Notes: generated by a model not told the origin, from the letters alone. Shown: positions 34,510-43,442, counted from the stretch's first letter. The stretch: DNA of 64,000 nt from Flavobacterium agricola (GCF_025919725.1 NZ_CP081495.1:2542001-2606000), one strand, 5' to 3'. Made by a program: numbers and translations.

Positions 34510-35532
34510 AGTGAATGAAAATTCGGAACCTTTTTTTAATTCGCTGTTAACGTAAATGCGTTCCTGATGCGCTTCTATAATATGTTTTACAATGGCTAAT
34601 CCTAAACCAGATCCGCCTTGGCTGCGTGCGCCGCTTTTATCTACGCGGTAAAAACGTTCAAAAACACGTGGTAAATTCTTTTTATCAATACCCAAACCGT
34701 TGTCGGTAATTTTAACGATTAACTTGTTTTTAATAAGCGGTTCAATACTTACTTCGGTACTGCCTTTTTCGTTGCCGTATTTTATAGAATTTTCGACTAA
34801 ATTAATAAGTACTTGTCGAATTTTATCTTTATCTGCTTTTACATATATTGGCTTGTGGTGCTTGCGGTCAAATAATAAAATAATTCCTTTTTTATCTGCG
34901 TTAAGCTCTAAAAGTTCAAAAACTTCTTTAAACAATTCTACAATATCAAAATTAGTTTTGTTTAGGTTTACCACATCAGATTCAATTTTAGTAATTAAAT
35001 CTAAATCGTTTACAATGTAAATTAAACGATCAACACCATTTTGGGCACGTTCTAAATATTTTTCGCGAACCGATTTGTCGTGCATGGCCCCGTCTAACAA
35101 CGTTTCTAAATAACCTTGAACGGTAAATAACGGCGTTTTAAGTTCGTGCGCTACGTTTCCTAAAAAATCACGACGGTATTCTTCCTGAATTTTTAAGTTA
35201 TCTATTTCAATTTTTTTAGAGCTGGTAAATTGTTCAACTTCTTTTAGTAACGTATTCATATCGTTTCTAATTTCTAGTTTTTTAGCATTTACCGGATCTA
35301 GCAAAACCAAATGTTTGTATATTTTTTGAACGCGGTTGTATATAAATTTTTCTATACGATATTGCAGTAAAAAAAAAGCAAATAAATAAATAACTGCTAT
35401 AAAAATAAGGCAAGCAGTTAATGATAAATTAGCTTGGCTGAAGTAGTTTAATGCGTATAAAGCAAGGGCCACAAAAAATATAATGGCTGTTGCCGATTTA
35501 AACGCAAATTTGTACGATTTTTTTATATTCAA
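34480..35532 (-). CDS. PhoR-like sensor histidine kinase
   Basis: The 350 residues comprise two N-terminal membrane helices (about 11-55), a short linker, the HisKA dimerisation helix with LGNVAHELKTPLFTVQGYLE (phospho-acceptor His129), and a HATPase domain with N-box LVENSIKYG, DNGLGID, FERFYRVD and GGSGLGLAIVKH. There is almost no periplasmic loop and no PAS or HAMP domain, so the signal is probably sensed in the membrane or through partner proteins, as with PhoR. It follows the response regulator gene by 8 bp. Phosphate is the likely but unproven signal. Confidence 0.92.
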   Translation of the reverse strand: MNIKKSYKFAFKSATAIIFFVALALYALNYFSQANLSLTACLIFIAVIYLFAFFLLQYRIEKFIYNRVQKIYKHLVLLDPVNAKKLEIRNDMNTLLKEVEQFTSSKKIEIDNLKIQEEYRRDFLGNVAHELKTPLFTVQGYLETLLDGAMHDKSVREKYLERAQNGVDRLIYIVNDLDLITKIESDVVNLNKTNFDIVELFKEVFELLELNADKKGIILLFDRKHHKPIYVKADKDKIRQVLINLVENSIKYGNEKGSTEVSIEPLIKNKLIVKITDNGLGIDKKNLPRVFERFYRVDKSGARSQGGSGLGLAIVKHIIEAHQERIYVNSELKKGSEFSFTLELGQELLD

Positions 35533-35540
35533 TGGATTTG

Positions 35541-36248
35541 TTAAATTTCAATTTTATATCCTACGCCTTTAATGGTTTTAAATACTTCGTCACCAATTTT
35601 TTCTCTTAATTTACGGATGTGCACATCAATAGTACGGCCACCAACAATTACTTCGTTACCCCAAACTTTGTCTAAAATTTCGTCGCGTTTAAAAACTTTA
35701 CCAGGTTTAGAGGCAAGTAAATAAAACAATTCGAATTCTTTACGAGGTAAAATAATTTCTTGTCCGGCTTTTATAATTTTGTATTCTTCGCGATTAATTT
35801 CTATATCACCAACTACTAACGTATCTTCATGAAGACCGTCTTTGGTTTCGGCTTTGGCTTCAGCATTTGCAAAACGTCTTAATAGCGCTTTAACTTTACT
35901 TACCAAAACTTTTGGTTTTACGGGTTTAGAAATATAATCGTCAGCACCAGCATCAAAACCAGCAATTTGAGAATAATCTTCACCACGAGCAGTAAAAAAG
36001 GTGATTAACGTGTTTTGTAATTCGGGTAATTTTCTAAGTTGTTCACACGCTTCAATGCCGTCCATTTCGGGCATCATTACATCAAGAATAATTAAATGAG
36101 GTTCAATTTTCTTTGCTTTTTTAATAGCTTCCAGTCCATTTTCAGCGGTGAATATTGCGTATCCTTCTTGTTTTAGGTTGTATCCCACAATTTCTAGGAT
36201 GTCAATTTCATCATCAACCAATAAAATCTTGATATCTTTATTATCCAT
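35541..36248 (-). CDS. PhoB/OmpR-family response regulator
   Basis: The 235 residues form a receiver domain with acidic pocket VDDEID, phospho-acceptor Asp56 in HLIILDVMMPEMDG, the signalling Lys in DYISKPVKP, and a winged-helix DNA-binding domain ending in RTIDVHIRKLREKIG and GVGYKIEI. That is the PhoB pattern. It is the first gene of the two-gene operon with the kinase. It is divergent from the TonB-dependent receptor gene, whose promoter has direct TAACA-type repeats, so it is the natural candidate regulator. Confidence 0.94.
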   Translation of the reverse strand: MDNKDIKILLVDDEIDILEIVGYNLKQEGYAIFTAENGLEAIKKAKKIEPHLIILDVMMPEMDGIEACEQLRKLPELQNTLITFFTARGEDYSQIAGFDAGADDYISKPVKPKVLVSKVKALLRRFANAEAKAETKDGLHEDTLVVGDIEINREEYKIIKAGQEIILPRKEFELFYLLASKPGKVFKRDEILDKVWGNEVIVGGRTIDVHIRKLREKIGDEVFKTIKGVGYKIEI

Positions 36249-36311
36249 ATTTAAAATGAATTCTTTTAATTATTCGACAAAATTACGGCAAAATATTGGG
36301 TATAAGCGGAG

Positions 36312-36408
36312 TTAACAATTATTTAATTCCGTAACATAAATTTAACAATAAATATATTATAAGATAAAACGGCAATAACATTAACTTAAAATTATAGTAG
36401 TTGATTTG
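36312..36408 (+). promoter_or_regulatory. Receptor gene promoter with TAACA repeats (dual conserved element)
   Basis: Element A is AATTCCGTAACA at 36325-36336. Element B runs 36375-36408, beginning ATAACATTAACT and ending in the -7-like TTGATTTG. TTAACA at 36312, GTAACA at 36331 and TTAACA at 36342 form repeats; the last two are 11 bp apart, as in Pho boxes. The same A and B, with the same 50-bp offset, occur before the lipoprotein gene (39216-39299). Confidence 0.7.
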
Positions 36409-36431
36409 CATCAAAATTAACATACACAACT

Positions 36432-39164
36432 ATGAAAATTAATGTGCTAACAATCTTTACCTGTTTAATCACTTTTGTGAGCTTTGGACAAAAAGCAACC
36501 ATTTCGGGTAAAATTACTGATGGTGATTTTAATAATGAACCATTACCATTTGCATCGGTATCAATTAAAAATACTAGTTTAGGAATTAGCTCTGACGATA
36601 ACGGAAAGTACAGCTTGAGCTTAGAGCCTGGAAATTATGTAGTGCAAGTTTCTTACCTAGGGTATATTACACAAGATATTCCTGTAAAACTTGTTGCAAA
36701 CGAAAATAAAAATTTAAATGTTACTTTATTTTCTAATGAAGATACAAATAAATTAGAAGATGTTGTAATTACTGTTGAAAATAATAGACAAAAAGAAACG
36801 GCTTTATTAGCTGAACAACGTAAAGCGGTTGAAATTAAAACTGCAATTGGTTCTCAGGAATTAAGTAGAAAAGGAGTTAGCGATGCAAGTGCGGCTGTAG
36901 CTAAAGTTTCAGGAGTACAAAAAACAGAAGGTTCTAGCCAAATTTATGTTCGTGGTTTAGGTGACCGTTATAACTCAAGTTATTTTAATGGTTTACCAAT
37001 TTCATCTAACGACCCTGAATATAAGAACATTGATTTAGGATTGTTTAATACAGATGTAATTCAGTTAATCTCGATTGATAAAACATTTAACTCAGGGTAT
37101 TACGGAGATTTTGGTGGTGCATCTATTGATATTGTAGCTAAAAAGTTTTCTGGTAAACCTTTCTTAGAAGTTGGTATTGGATCAAACATTAATACCAATG
37201 CTATTGGACGTTCTAACTTTTATATGGCGCGTGGTTTTAATGAATTCGGATTTAACGGATATCATAACCCACAAGCAAACACATTAAGTAAATACGAATT
37301 TAATCGTTCATTAAATTACAACTTCCAGAATCCAATTGCTGGTAATGTAAACGTAATGGGTGGAACTTCTTTCTTTGTTGGTAACGAGGGTAGAATTAAT
37401 GTTTTTGCAACTGCAAACATGAGCAATGGTTACGGATACCGCGGTGGTTACACACGTTCTGCACAAGCACAGGGTGATTACTTAAAAAGTTTAGATCAAG
37501 AAATTTATTCTTACAACACCAATACAACTGCAATGACAAATGTTGATTATAAAATTAACAGCAAAAATAACATTGCATTTAACTACTTATTTGTTAACTC
37601 ATCATCTTTAGGAACTGATTTTTATAGAGGTTTTATTCGTGATTTAGCAGATAACGGACGTGGTACAATTACGCGTTCTACATACACACAAAATCAATTA
37701 AACATATTCCAATTATTAGGTAATCATAAATTAACTGATAGAATTGAGGTTGATTGGGCAGGTTCTTACAACAAAATTAGAAGCTTTATGCCAGACCGCT
37801 CTCAACAAACTTCTGTTTATAATGATGCGTTACAAAGAAATGTTTATGTAACAAACTCAACTACGGATAACCACAGATATTTCCAAAACTTATCAGAAAA
37901 TGAATTTGCTGGAAACTTATCTGCATCATACAAATTTGCTGAAGACGAAGGTTTTTTTAAAGGTAAATTAACTGTTGGATACAACGGACGTGTTAAGAAA
38001 AGAGATTTTGATGCTACACAATATAACTTCAGAATTAATTCTAACCAACAAACTGCTGATATTTACAACTACGACGGATTTTTTAATGCAGCAAACTTTA
38101 ACCAAGGTTTATTCGCTATCCGTACTTATAGTGGCAGAAATACACCGCAGTTTTACAAAGGTGATCAAGATATTCATGCAGGATATGCTAACGTAACTTA
38201 TAAATTCTCTGATAAATTAGATGCAGTTTTTGGTGTACGTTACGAAAAAATTACACAAAATGTAAACTGGTTAACGCAGTTAAGTTCTCGTCCAGGTAGT
38301 AATGATTTAACAAAAGATGCGTTTTTACCAAGCTTAGTTTTAAAATATGCATTAAAAACAAATCAAAACTTACGTTTTGCTGCTAGTAAAACTTACACAT
38401 TACCACAGTTTAAAGAACGTGCATTATTTATTTACGAAGATGTTACAGAAATTAAAGTTGGTAACCCATTTTTATACGCATCTGATAACTACAACGTAGA
38501 TTTAAAATGGGAAGTTTTCCCTACAAACTCAGAAGTTTTAGCTGTTACAGCTTTTGGTAAATACATTAAAAATCCAATTAACGAAATTACGTTAGCATCT
38601 TCAACAAACGATATTTCATTCATCAACACCGGAGATTACGGTATTGTTTACGGGGTAGAATTAGAAGCACGTAAAAACATTTTAGATTTATCTACAGATA
38701 AAGAAAACAAGTTAAGCGGTGGTTTAAATGTATCGTACATGAAAACAACACAAACGTTAGATTCTGAAAAAGTTCGTAACGAAACAGATTACAACATCAA
38801 CTTAACACATAATAGATCTGCATTTACTGGTGCTTCAGATTTAATTTTAAATGCCGATTTAACGTACTTTAAAGAATTTGCAAATAATAAAAATATTTTA
38901 GCAACAGTAACGTACAACTATTTTTCTGACAAAATATACGCTTTAGGAACAGAAACTAAAGGAAACTTAGTAGATAAAGGTTTCGGAACTTTAGATTTTA
39001 TTTTTAAAACAGCTTTAAACAATAATTTAGCATTATCGTTAACTGCAAAAAATATTTTAAACCCAAAAATCAATCGTGTGCAAGAAAATGCCGATCGTGA
39101 TATTGCAATCGGATCTTACACCAGAGGTAGCGGAATTAGCTTAGGTTTAAATTATACATTTTAA
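36432..39164 (+). CDS. TonB-dependent outer-membrane receptor
   Basis: A 910-residue outer-membrane transporter. Signal peptide (NVLTIFTCLITFVSFGQ), then a carboxypeptidase-like regulatory beta-sandwich domain (about 22-105, GKITDGDFNNEPLPFASVS and YVVQVSYLGY), a plug domain with YVRGLGDRYNSSYFNGLPI (about 165-240), and a 22-strand barrel ending with the terminal Phe (SLGLNYTF). No SusD-type lipoprotein follows; instead a beta-helix lipoprotein gene does. The promoter shares elements with that gene and lies next to a PhoB-like regulator gene. Substrate is unknown; a phosphorus- or ion-related ligand is possible. Confidence 0.93.
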   Translation: MKINVLTIFTCLITFVSFGQKATISGKITDGDFNNEPLPFASVSIKNTSLGISSDDNGKYSLSLEPGNYVVQVSYLGYITQDIPVKLVANENKNLNVTLFSNEDTNKLEDVVITVENNRQKETALLAEQRKAVEIKTAIGSQELSRKGVSDASAAVAKVSGVQKTEGSSQIYVRGLGDRYNSSYFNGLPISSNDPEYKNIDLGLFNTDVIQLISIDKTFNSGYYGDFGGASIDIVAKKFSGKPFLEVGIGSNINTNAIGRSNFYMARGFNEFGFNGYHNPQANTLSKYEFNRSLNYNFQNPIAGNVNVMGGTSFFVGNEGRINVFATANMSNGYGYRGGYTRSAQAQGDYLKSLDQEIYSYNTNTTAMTNVDYKINSKNNIAFNYLFVNSSSLGTDFYRGFIRDLADNGRGTITRSTYTQNQLNIFQLLGNHKLTDRIEVDWAGSYNKIRSFMPDRSQQTSVYNDALQRNVYVTNSTTDNHRYFQNLSENEFAGNLSASYKFAEDEGFFKGKLTVGYNGRVKKRDFDATQYNFRINSNQQTADIYNYDGFFNAANFNQGLFAIRTYSGRNTPQFYKGDQDIHAGYANVTYKFSDKLDAVFGVRYEKITQNVNWLTQLSSRPGSNDLTKDAFLPSLVLKYALKTNQNLRFAASKTYTLPQFKERALFIYEDVTEIKVGNPFLYASDNYNVDLKWEVFPTNSEVLAVTAFGKYIKNPINEITLASSTNDISFINTGDYGIVYGVELEARKNILDLSTDKENKLSGGLNVSYMKTTQTLDSEKVRNETDYNINLTHNRSAFTGASDLILNADLTYFKEFANNKNILATVTYNYFSDKIYALGTETKGNLVDKGFGTLDFIFKTALNNNLALSLTAKNILNPKINRVQENADRDIAIGSYTRGSGISLGLNYTF

Positions 39165-39180
39165 TCCGATTTATTTTTAA

Positions 39181-39210
39181 AAATCCCCTTGCTTGTCAAG
39201 GGGATTTTGC
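39181..39210 (+). terminator. Terminator after the TonB-dependent receptor gene
   Basis: AATCCCCTTG-CTTGT-CAAGGGGATT hairpin followed by TTT. It means that the downstream lipoprotein has its own promoter. Confidence 0.88.
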
Positions 39211-39215
39211 TTTAC

Positions 39216-39299
39216 AATTCCGTAACAATTGCATAATTTTTATTTAAAAATTTGAAAATATTAGCATAACCTTAACTAAAGATTATCGTACTACATTTG
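39216..39299 (+). promoter_or_regulatory. Lipoprotein gene promoter with the same dual element
   Basis: AATTCCGTAACA at 39216-39227 and a 34-bp element at 39266-39299 (starts ATAACCTTAACT, ends TACATTTG, a canonical TAnnTTTG box). By eye, 27 of 34 bases match 36375-36408. The distance between the two elements is 50 bp in both promoters. The ATG follows 30 bases after the -7 box. Confidence 0.72.
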
Positions 39300-39329
39300 A
39301 ATATCAAAAAAATATAAAATAACACAACA

Positions 39330-40505
39330 ATGAAAAAACAAGTTAGAAACTTATTAGCTCTTTCACTTTTAACAGTAGTATTAGTAGCTGCTCCATCATG
39401 TTCAAGTGATGATAATAACTCAAATGATAATACTCCAGAAACAGGATTTGTATTAAACCCAAATCAGTTAGAAGGTGATATCGAAGCTGGTCAAGCTATT
39501 GTATTAAAAAATGATAAAACGTACACATTAACTGGTGATTTAATTGTGAAAAATGGTGCAACATTAACAATTGAAGCTGGTACTATTATTGAAGCTAGCG
39601 GAATTGCTTACATCGCTGTTGAACAAGGTGGTAAAATTTATGTTGATGGTACAGAAGATAAACCTGTAGTTATGACATCTAACTTAAAAGCACCAGGATC
39701 TTGGGGTGGTTTAGTAATTTGTGGTAAAGCACCAATCAATAAAGTTAAGCCAGGAGAAACTGCTTTAGCAGAGGTTTCTGAATTAGCTTACGGTGGTACA
39801 GATGTTAACGATGATTCAGGATCTATCAGATATTTAAGAATTGAATATTCAGGTTACGCATATAACTCAGAAAAAGAGTTTAACGGATTATCATTATTCG
39901 GTGTTGGTAACGGAACAACAATTGAGTACGTACAAGTTCATGCAGGTTCTGACGACGGATTTGAGTGGTTTGGTGGTACAGTTGATGCAAACTATTTAGT
40001 TTCAACATCTAACGAAGATGATCAATTTGACTGGACTGAAGGTTGGAATGGTAAAGGTTCTAACTGGTATGCTAAAGAAGGTTTAGGTAAAGGTAACCGT
40101 GGTATTGAGGCAGATAATAATGCACAAAACAGAGCTGCTACACCTACTTCTGCTCCAACAATTTCTAACTTAACTTTAGTAGGTTTAGGTGTTGATAACG
40201 CAGGTTCTGAAAACCAAGCTATGAAATTACGTGAGGGTACTCATGGTATTTTTGATAACGTATATATTACAGGATTTAAAACAGGAATCGATGTGCAACA
40301 TGATGAAACTCTTGCTGCTGTTGGAACTGGTTTAAAATTAACTAATGTTGCTTTTGGTGATGTAACAACTCCAGTTGCTGCTAAAAATACTGCAGGTGAT
40401 AAAGTTGAAGTAGAAGGTTTAATTACTGAAAACGCAGCATCTAAAGGTGCAGGTGCAGGTGCAGAAGCTCCAGCTTGGACTAAAGGATGGACTGTAGGTT
40501 TATAA
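39330..40505 (+). CDS. Outer-membrane lipoprotein with a predicted right-handed beta-helix
   Basis: A 391-residue protein whose signal peptide (LLALSLLTVVLVAAPSCSS) places the lipidated Cys near residue 24, followed by an Asp/Asn-rich tether. The main body looks like repeated beta-helix rungs: GATLTIEAGTIIEA, GGKIYVDGTEDKPVVMTSN, then DGFEWFGGTVDANYLVSTSNEDDQFDW. Similar secreted proteins are widespread in Bacteroidota with no firm function. It has its own promoter, with the same elements as the receptor gene upstream, so the two are probably made under the same conditions. A surface-binding partner for the receptor is plausible but unproven. Confidence 0.83.
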   Translation: MKKQVRNLLALSLLTVVLVAAPSCSSDDNNSNDNTPETGFVLNPNQLEGDIEAGQAIVLKNDKTYTLTGDLIVKNGATLTIEAGTIIEASGIAYIAVEQGGKIYVDGTEDKPVVMTSNLKAPGSWGGLVICGKAPINKVKPGETALAEVSELAYGGTDVNDDSGSIRYLRIEYSGYAYNSEKEFNGLSLFGVGNGTTIEYVQVHAGSDDGFEWFGGTVDANYLVSTSNEDDQFDWTEGWNGKGSNWYAKEGLGKGNRGIEADNNAQNRAATPTSAPTISNLTLVGLGVDNAGSENQAMKLREGTHGIFDNVYITGFKTGIDVQHDETLAAVGTGLKLTNVAFGDVTTPVAAKNTAGDKVEVEGLITENAASKGAGAGAEAPAWTKGWTVGL

Positions 40506-40533
40506 TATAAACTTAGATATTTCTTTTGATTAT

Positions 40534-40567
40534 AAAGGGAAGGCGTTAAGCCTTCCCTTATTTTTTA
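40534..40567 (+). terminator. Terminator after the lipoprotein gene
   Basis: AAGGGAAGGC-GTTAA-GCCTTCCCTT hairpin followed by ATTTTTT. Confidence 0.88.
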
Positions 40568-40600
40568 AATCCATTTTTTAAAATGTGCCTCACTATTTTG

Positions 40601-40608
40601 TAACTTTG
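40601..40608 (+). promoter_or_regulatory. -7 element of the LuxE-like gene
   Basis: TAACTTTG fits TAnnTTTG. It lies 20 bases before a TTG start codon at 40629, which supports that unusual start over the ATG at 40686. Confidence 0.55.
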
Positions 40609-40628
40609 TATTCTAAATTTTTTACGAT

Positions 40629-41606
40629 TTGAATCCACAAGATATTTTCTCAATAGCAACAAAAAAGGAATTTGAAAAAATTACCATGAAAACCTTCAGA
40701 CACCAATATGAAAATAATTTGGTGTACAAGCAGTATTGTGATTTGTTGGGTAAAAATCCATCAAACGTAAAAAAAGTACTCGAAATTCCTTTTTTACCCA
40801 TTCAGTTTTTTAAATCGCATCAAGTTGTTGCGAATACAGATCCTGTTGTTACAACATTTACCAGTAGCGGTACCACCGGTAGCATTACATCTAAACATCT
40901 TGTAACCGATTTAAATTTTTACGAAGAAAGTTTTCGCACAACCTTTCGTCAGTTTTATGGCAATATCGAAGATTATGTAGTTTTAGCACTTTTACCTTCG
41001 TATTTAGAACGCGACGGATCCTCGTTAATTTATATGGTTAACGATTTAATAGAAGCTTCTAATCAGCCTGAATCTGGCTTTTATTTAAATAATTATGACG
41101 ATTTAATTCAAACCTTAATCCGTTTAGATAAAGAAGGGCAAAACGTTTTATTAATTGGGGTTACTTATGCGTTGCTAGATGTGTTAGAAAAACAACAATT
41201 TGATTTAAAAAATAGCATTATAATGGAAACGGGCGGAATGAAAGGCCGCCGAAAAGAAATGATTCGTGAAGAATTGCATCAGGTTTTAACGCAAGGTTTT
41301 GGTGTTCCGGTTATTCATTCTGAATACGGTATGACCGAATTACTTTCGCAAGCTTATTCGTTAGGTAATGGTATTTTTGAATGTCCGCCTTACATGGAAG
41401 TTTTGATGCGCGATCCGGAAGATCCGTTTACGTATGTAGCTGACGGAAAAACGGGCGGAATTAATGTAATTGATTTAGGTAATTACAATTCGTGTTCGTT
41501 TATTGCTACGCAAGATTTAGGAAAAAAATATCCCAACCATTCTTTCGAAGTGCTGGGACGTTTTGATAATTCTGATATTCGTGGTTGTAACCTTATGGTA
41601 TATTAA
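40629..41606 (+). CDS. LuxE-like acyl-protein synthetase / acyltransferase
   Basis: The 325-residue protein belongs to the LuxE superfamily (ANL-like adenylating enzymes that load fatty acids). It shows the family segments FLPIQFFKSHQV, TFTSSGTTGSITSKH, LPSYLERDGSSLIYMV, METGGMKGRRKEMIREELH and SEYGMTELLSQAY. No luxCDAB genes are near, so this is not a light-producing operon. I start it at a TTG codon at 40629, because residues 1-19 (NPQDIFSIATKKEFEKIT) fit the family start and a promoter lies 20 bp upstream. It converges on tyrS with a short overlap. The product is unknown. Confidence 0.85.
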   Translation: MNPQDIFSIATKKEFEKITMKTFRHQYENNLVYKQYCDLLGKNPSNVKKVLEIPFLPIQFFKSHQVVANTDPVVTTFTSSGTTGSITSKHLVTDLNFYEESFRTTFRQFYGNIEDYVVLALLPSYLERDGSSLIYMVNDLIEASNQPESGFYLNNYDDLIQTLIRLDKEGQNVLLIGVTYALLDVLEKQQFDLKNSIIMETGGMKGRRKEMIREELHQVLTQGFGVPVIHSEYGMTELLSQAYSLGNGIFECPPYMEVLMRDPEDPFTYVADGKTGGINVIDLGNYNSCSFIATQDLGKKYPNHSFEVLGRFDNSDIRGCNLMVY

Positions 41607-42892
41607 ACAGCTTTAATTACAAAGTAGTTCTTTTTTCCTTTTTGGATCAACACAAAAGTTTCGTTTACTAAATCTTTCGCTTCAATTTTATAATCTTCGC
41701 TTACTTTTTCTTTATTAACCGAAATTGAGTTTTGTTTTAATTCACGGCGTGCATCGCTATTACTACCTAAAAAGTTAGTTTTGGCAGCTAAAGCAGCAAT
41801 CATATCTATACCAGCTTCTATTTCAGTTTTTGGTAATTCAGCAGTAGGAATTCCTTCAAAAACTTCAGATAACGTTTGGTTATCTAATGCGCGTAACGCA
41901 TCCATGCTTGGATTAAAAAACGCTTCTGATGCATGAATTACATTTTGTAACGCATCTTCACCATGAACCATAATTGTAACTTGCTCTGCTAATTTTTTCT
42001 GTAATTCACGTAAATGTGGTGCTTCGTTATGCGTTGCTAATAAAGCATCAATTTCATTTTTAGTTAAAAACGTAAAAATTTTAATATATTTTTCTGCATC
42101 AACATCGCTTGTGTTTAACCAATATTGGTAAAACTTATATGGGCTTGTACGATTGGCATCTAACCAAATATTTCCACCTTCGCTTTTACCAAATTTAGTA
42201 CCGTCTGCTTTTGTAATTAGCGGGCAGGTTAGGGCATAAGCTTTTCCGTTACCAATACGGCGTACTAATTCTGTACCTGTGGTAATATTACCCCATTGGT
42301 CAGAACCGCCCATTTGTAACGTACATGATTTATCTTGATATAAGTGTAAAAAATCGTAACCTTGTAATAATTGATATGTAAATTCTGTAAACGACATACC
42401 GTCCTGTGCTTCTCCGTTTAAACGTTTCTTCACAGAATCTTTTGCCATCATATAATTTACGGTAATGTGCTTTCCTACTGATCGAATAAATTCTAAGAAA
42501 GAAAATTCTTTCATCCAATCGTAGTTGTTCACTAATTCTGCGGCATTCGCTGCATCCGATTCAAAATCTAAAAAACGAGCCAATTGGCCTTTAATAGCAT
42601 TTTGGTTGTGGCGTAAAGCATCTTCATCTAATAAATTACGTTCGATTGATTTTCCTGATGGATCACCAATCATTCCAGTTGCTCCACCAACCAAAGCTAA
42701 TGGTTTGTGCCCTGCTAACTGAAAATGTTTTAATAACATTACGCTTACTAAATGGCCAATATGCAATGAATCCGCTGTTGGGTCAATTCCCACATACGCA
42801 ACACGCATCTGCTCCATCAAATGTTCTTCTGTGCCTGGCATCACGTCGTGGAGCATTCCTCTCCAAGTCACTTCTTCAATAAAATTTGTCAT
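41603..42892 (-). CDS. tyrS: Tyrosine--tRNA ligase
   Basis: A class Ic synthetase of 429 residues. The HIGH-like motif is DSLHIGHLV near residue 40, the KMSKS-like loop is KFGKSEGG near 230, and the C-terminal S4 domain includes SRRELKQNSISVNKEKV-type residues (DARRELKQNSISVNKEK). I start at ATG 42892; a TTG eight codons upstream overlaps the promoter box CAAATATA (minus-strand TATATTTG, 42914-42921). Its last four bases overlap the convergent LuxE-like gene. Confidence 0.97.
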   Translation of the reverse strand: MTNFIEEVTWRGMLHDVMPGTEEHLMEQMRVAYVGIDPTADSLHIGHLVSVMLLKHFQLAGHKPLALVGGATGMIGDPSGKSIERNLLDEDALRHNQNAIKGQLARFLDFESDAANAAELVNNYDWMKEFSFLEFIRSVGKHITVNYMMAKDSVKKRLNGEAQDGMSFTEFTYQLLQGYDFLHLYQDKSCTLQMGGSDQWGNITTGTELVRRIGNGKAYALTCPLITKADGTKFGKSEGGNIWLDANRTSPYKFYQYWLNTSDVDAEKYIKIFTFLTKNEIDALLATHNEAPHLRELQKKLAEQVTIMVHGEDALQNVIHASEAFFNPSMDALRALDNQTLSEVFEGIPTAELPKTEIEAGIDMIAALAAKTNFLGSNSDARRELKQNSISVNKEKVSEDYKIEAKDLVNETFVLIQKGKKNYFVIKAV

Positions 42893-42913
42893 CTTAAAAA
42901 AATTAATTTTTTG

Positions 42914-42921
42914 CAAATATA
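42914..42921 (-). promoter_or_regulatory. tyrS promoter -7 element
   Basis: Minus-strand TATATTTG, 21 bases upstream of the ATG at 42892. It rules out the longer TTG start, which would lie inside it. Confidence 0.5.
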
Positions 42922-43022
42922 CTAATTTATAAAGCGCAGCTTGTTTACTTTGTTATATTTTAAAATGTTTTTGTACATGTACATGCTTTTTTGTAATGTT
43001 GTTTATTAATTGATTTTAAGGA

Positions 43023-43364
43023 ATGAAAACCCAAGCTTGTTCGTATTGTAAGGCACCTATAACTTGTAAAGCAAATGATATTACCAATTGCGATTGCCAA
43101 TCGGTTAATTTGTTGCCAGAAACCGTACATTTTTTACAAACCAAAACCAATCATAATTGTTTGTGTAATGCTTGTTTGCATCGTTTTGACCAATGGGTGC
43201 AATTCGGTCTAAACAATCCGTTTCCGGCGCGTATGTCGCAAATGCAACCGGTACATTTTTATACAGAAAATGGCTTTTTTGTGTTTACTGAGCAGTATCA
43301 TGTGCATAAAGGTTATTGTTGCGAAAATAATTGTAGGCATTGTGTTTATCAATCAAAAATATAA
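43023..43364 (+). CDS. Cysteine-rich CWC-type plus DUF5522 small protein
   Basis: The 113 residues carry thirteen cysteines in two clusters. The first half has CSYCKAPITCKANDITNCDCQ and CLCNACLHRF, like cysteine-rich CWC proteins. The C-terminus reads FYTENGFFVFTEQYHVHKGYC followed by CENNCRHCVY, the DUF5522 signature. Both halves look like zinc or Fe-S binding modules, and in other genomes they are usually separate genes. Function unknown. It is single, between tyrS (divergent) and the mevalonate kinase-like gene. Confidence 0.85.
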   Translation: MKTQACSYCKAPITCKANDITNCDCQSVNLLPETVHFLQTKTNHNCLCNACLHRFDQWVQFGLNNPFPARMSQMQPVHFYTENGFFVFTEQYHVHKGYCCENNCRHCVYQSKI

Positions 43365-43415
43365 GGATTCACTTGCCTCATTAAGAATACATTAAATATG
43401 TGCTAAATATTAGAT

Positions 43416-43442
43416 TTGATATATAATTTTTATCTAACTTTG
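43416..43442 (+). promoter_or_regulatory. Promoter of the mevalonate kinase-like gene
   Basis: TTG (43416-43418), a 16-base spacer and TAACTTTG (43435-43442), 32 bases before the ATG. Confidence 0.5.

Noticed and set aside
36250..40600. A SusC/SusD polysaccharide utilisation locus
   Set aside because: The receptor has no SusD partner, and no glycosidase or anti-sigma gene is near.
40629..41606. A bioluminescence operon
   Set aside because: Only a LuxE-like gene is present; no luxA, luxB, luxC or luxD lies nearby.
42893..42916. TTG start for tyrS
   Set aside because: It lies in a TATATTTG promoter box, and the ATG at 42892 gives the normal N-terminus.
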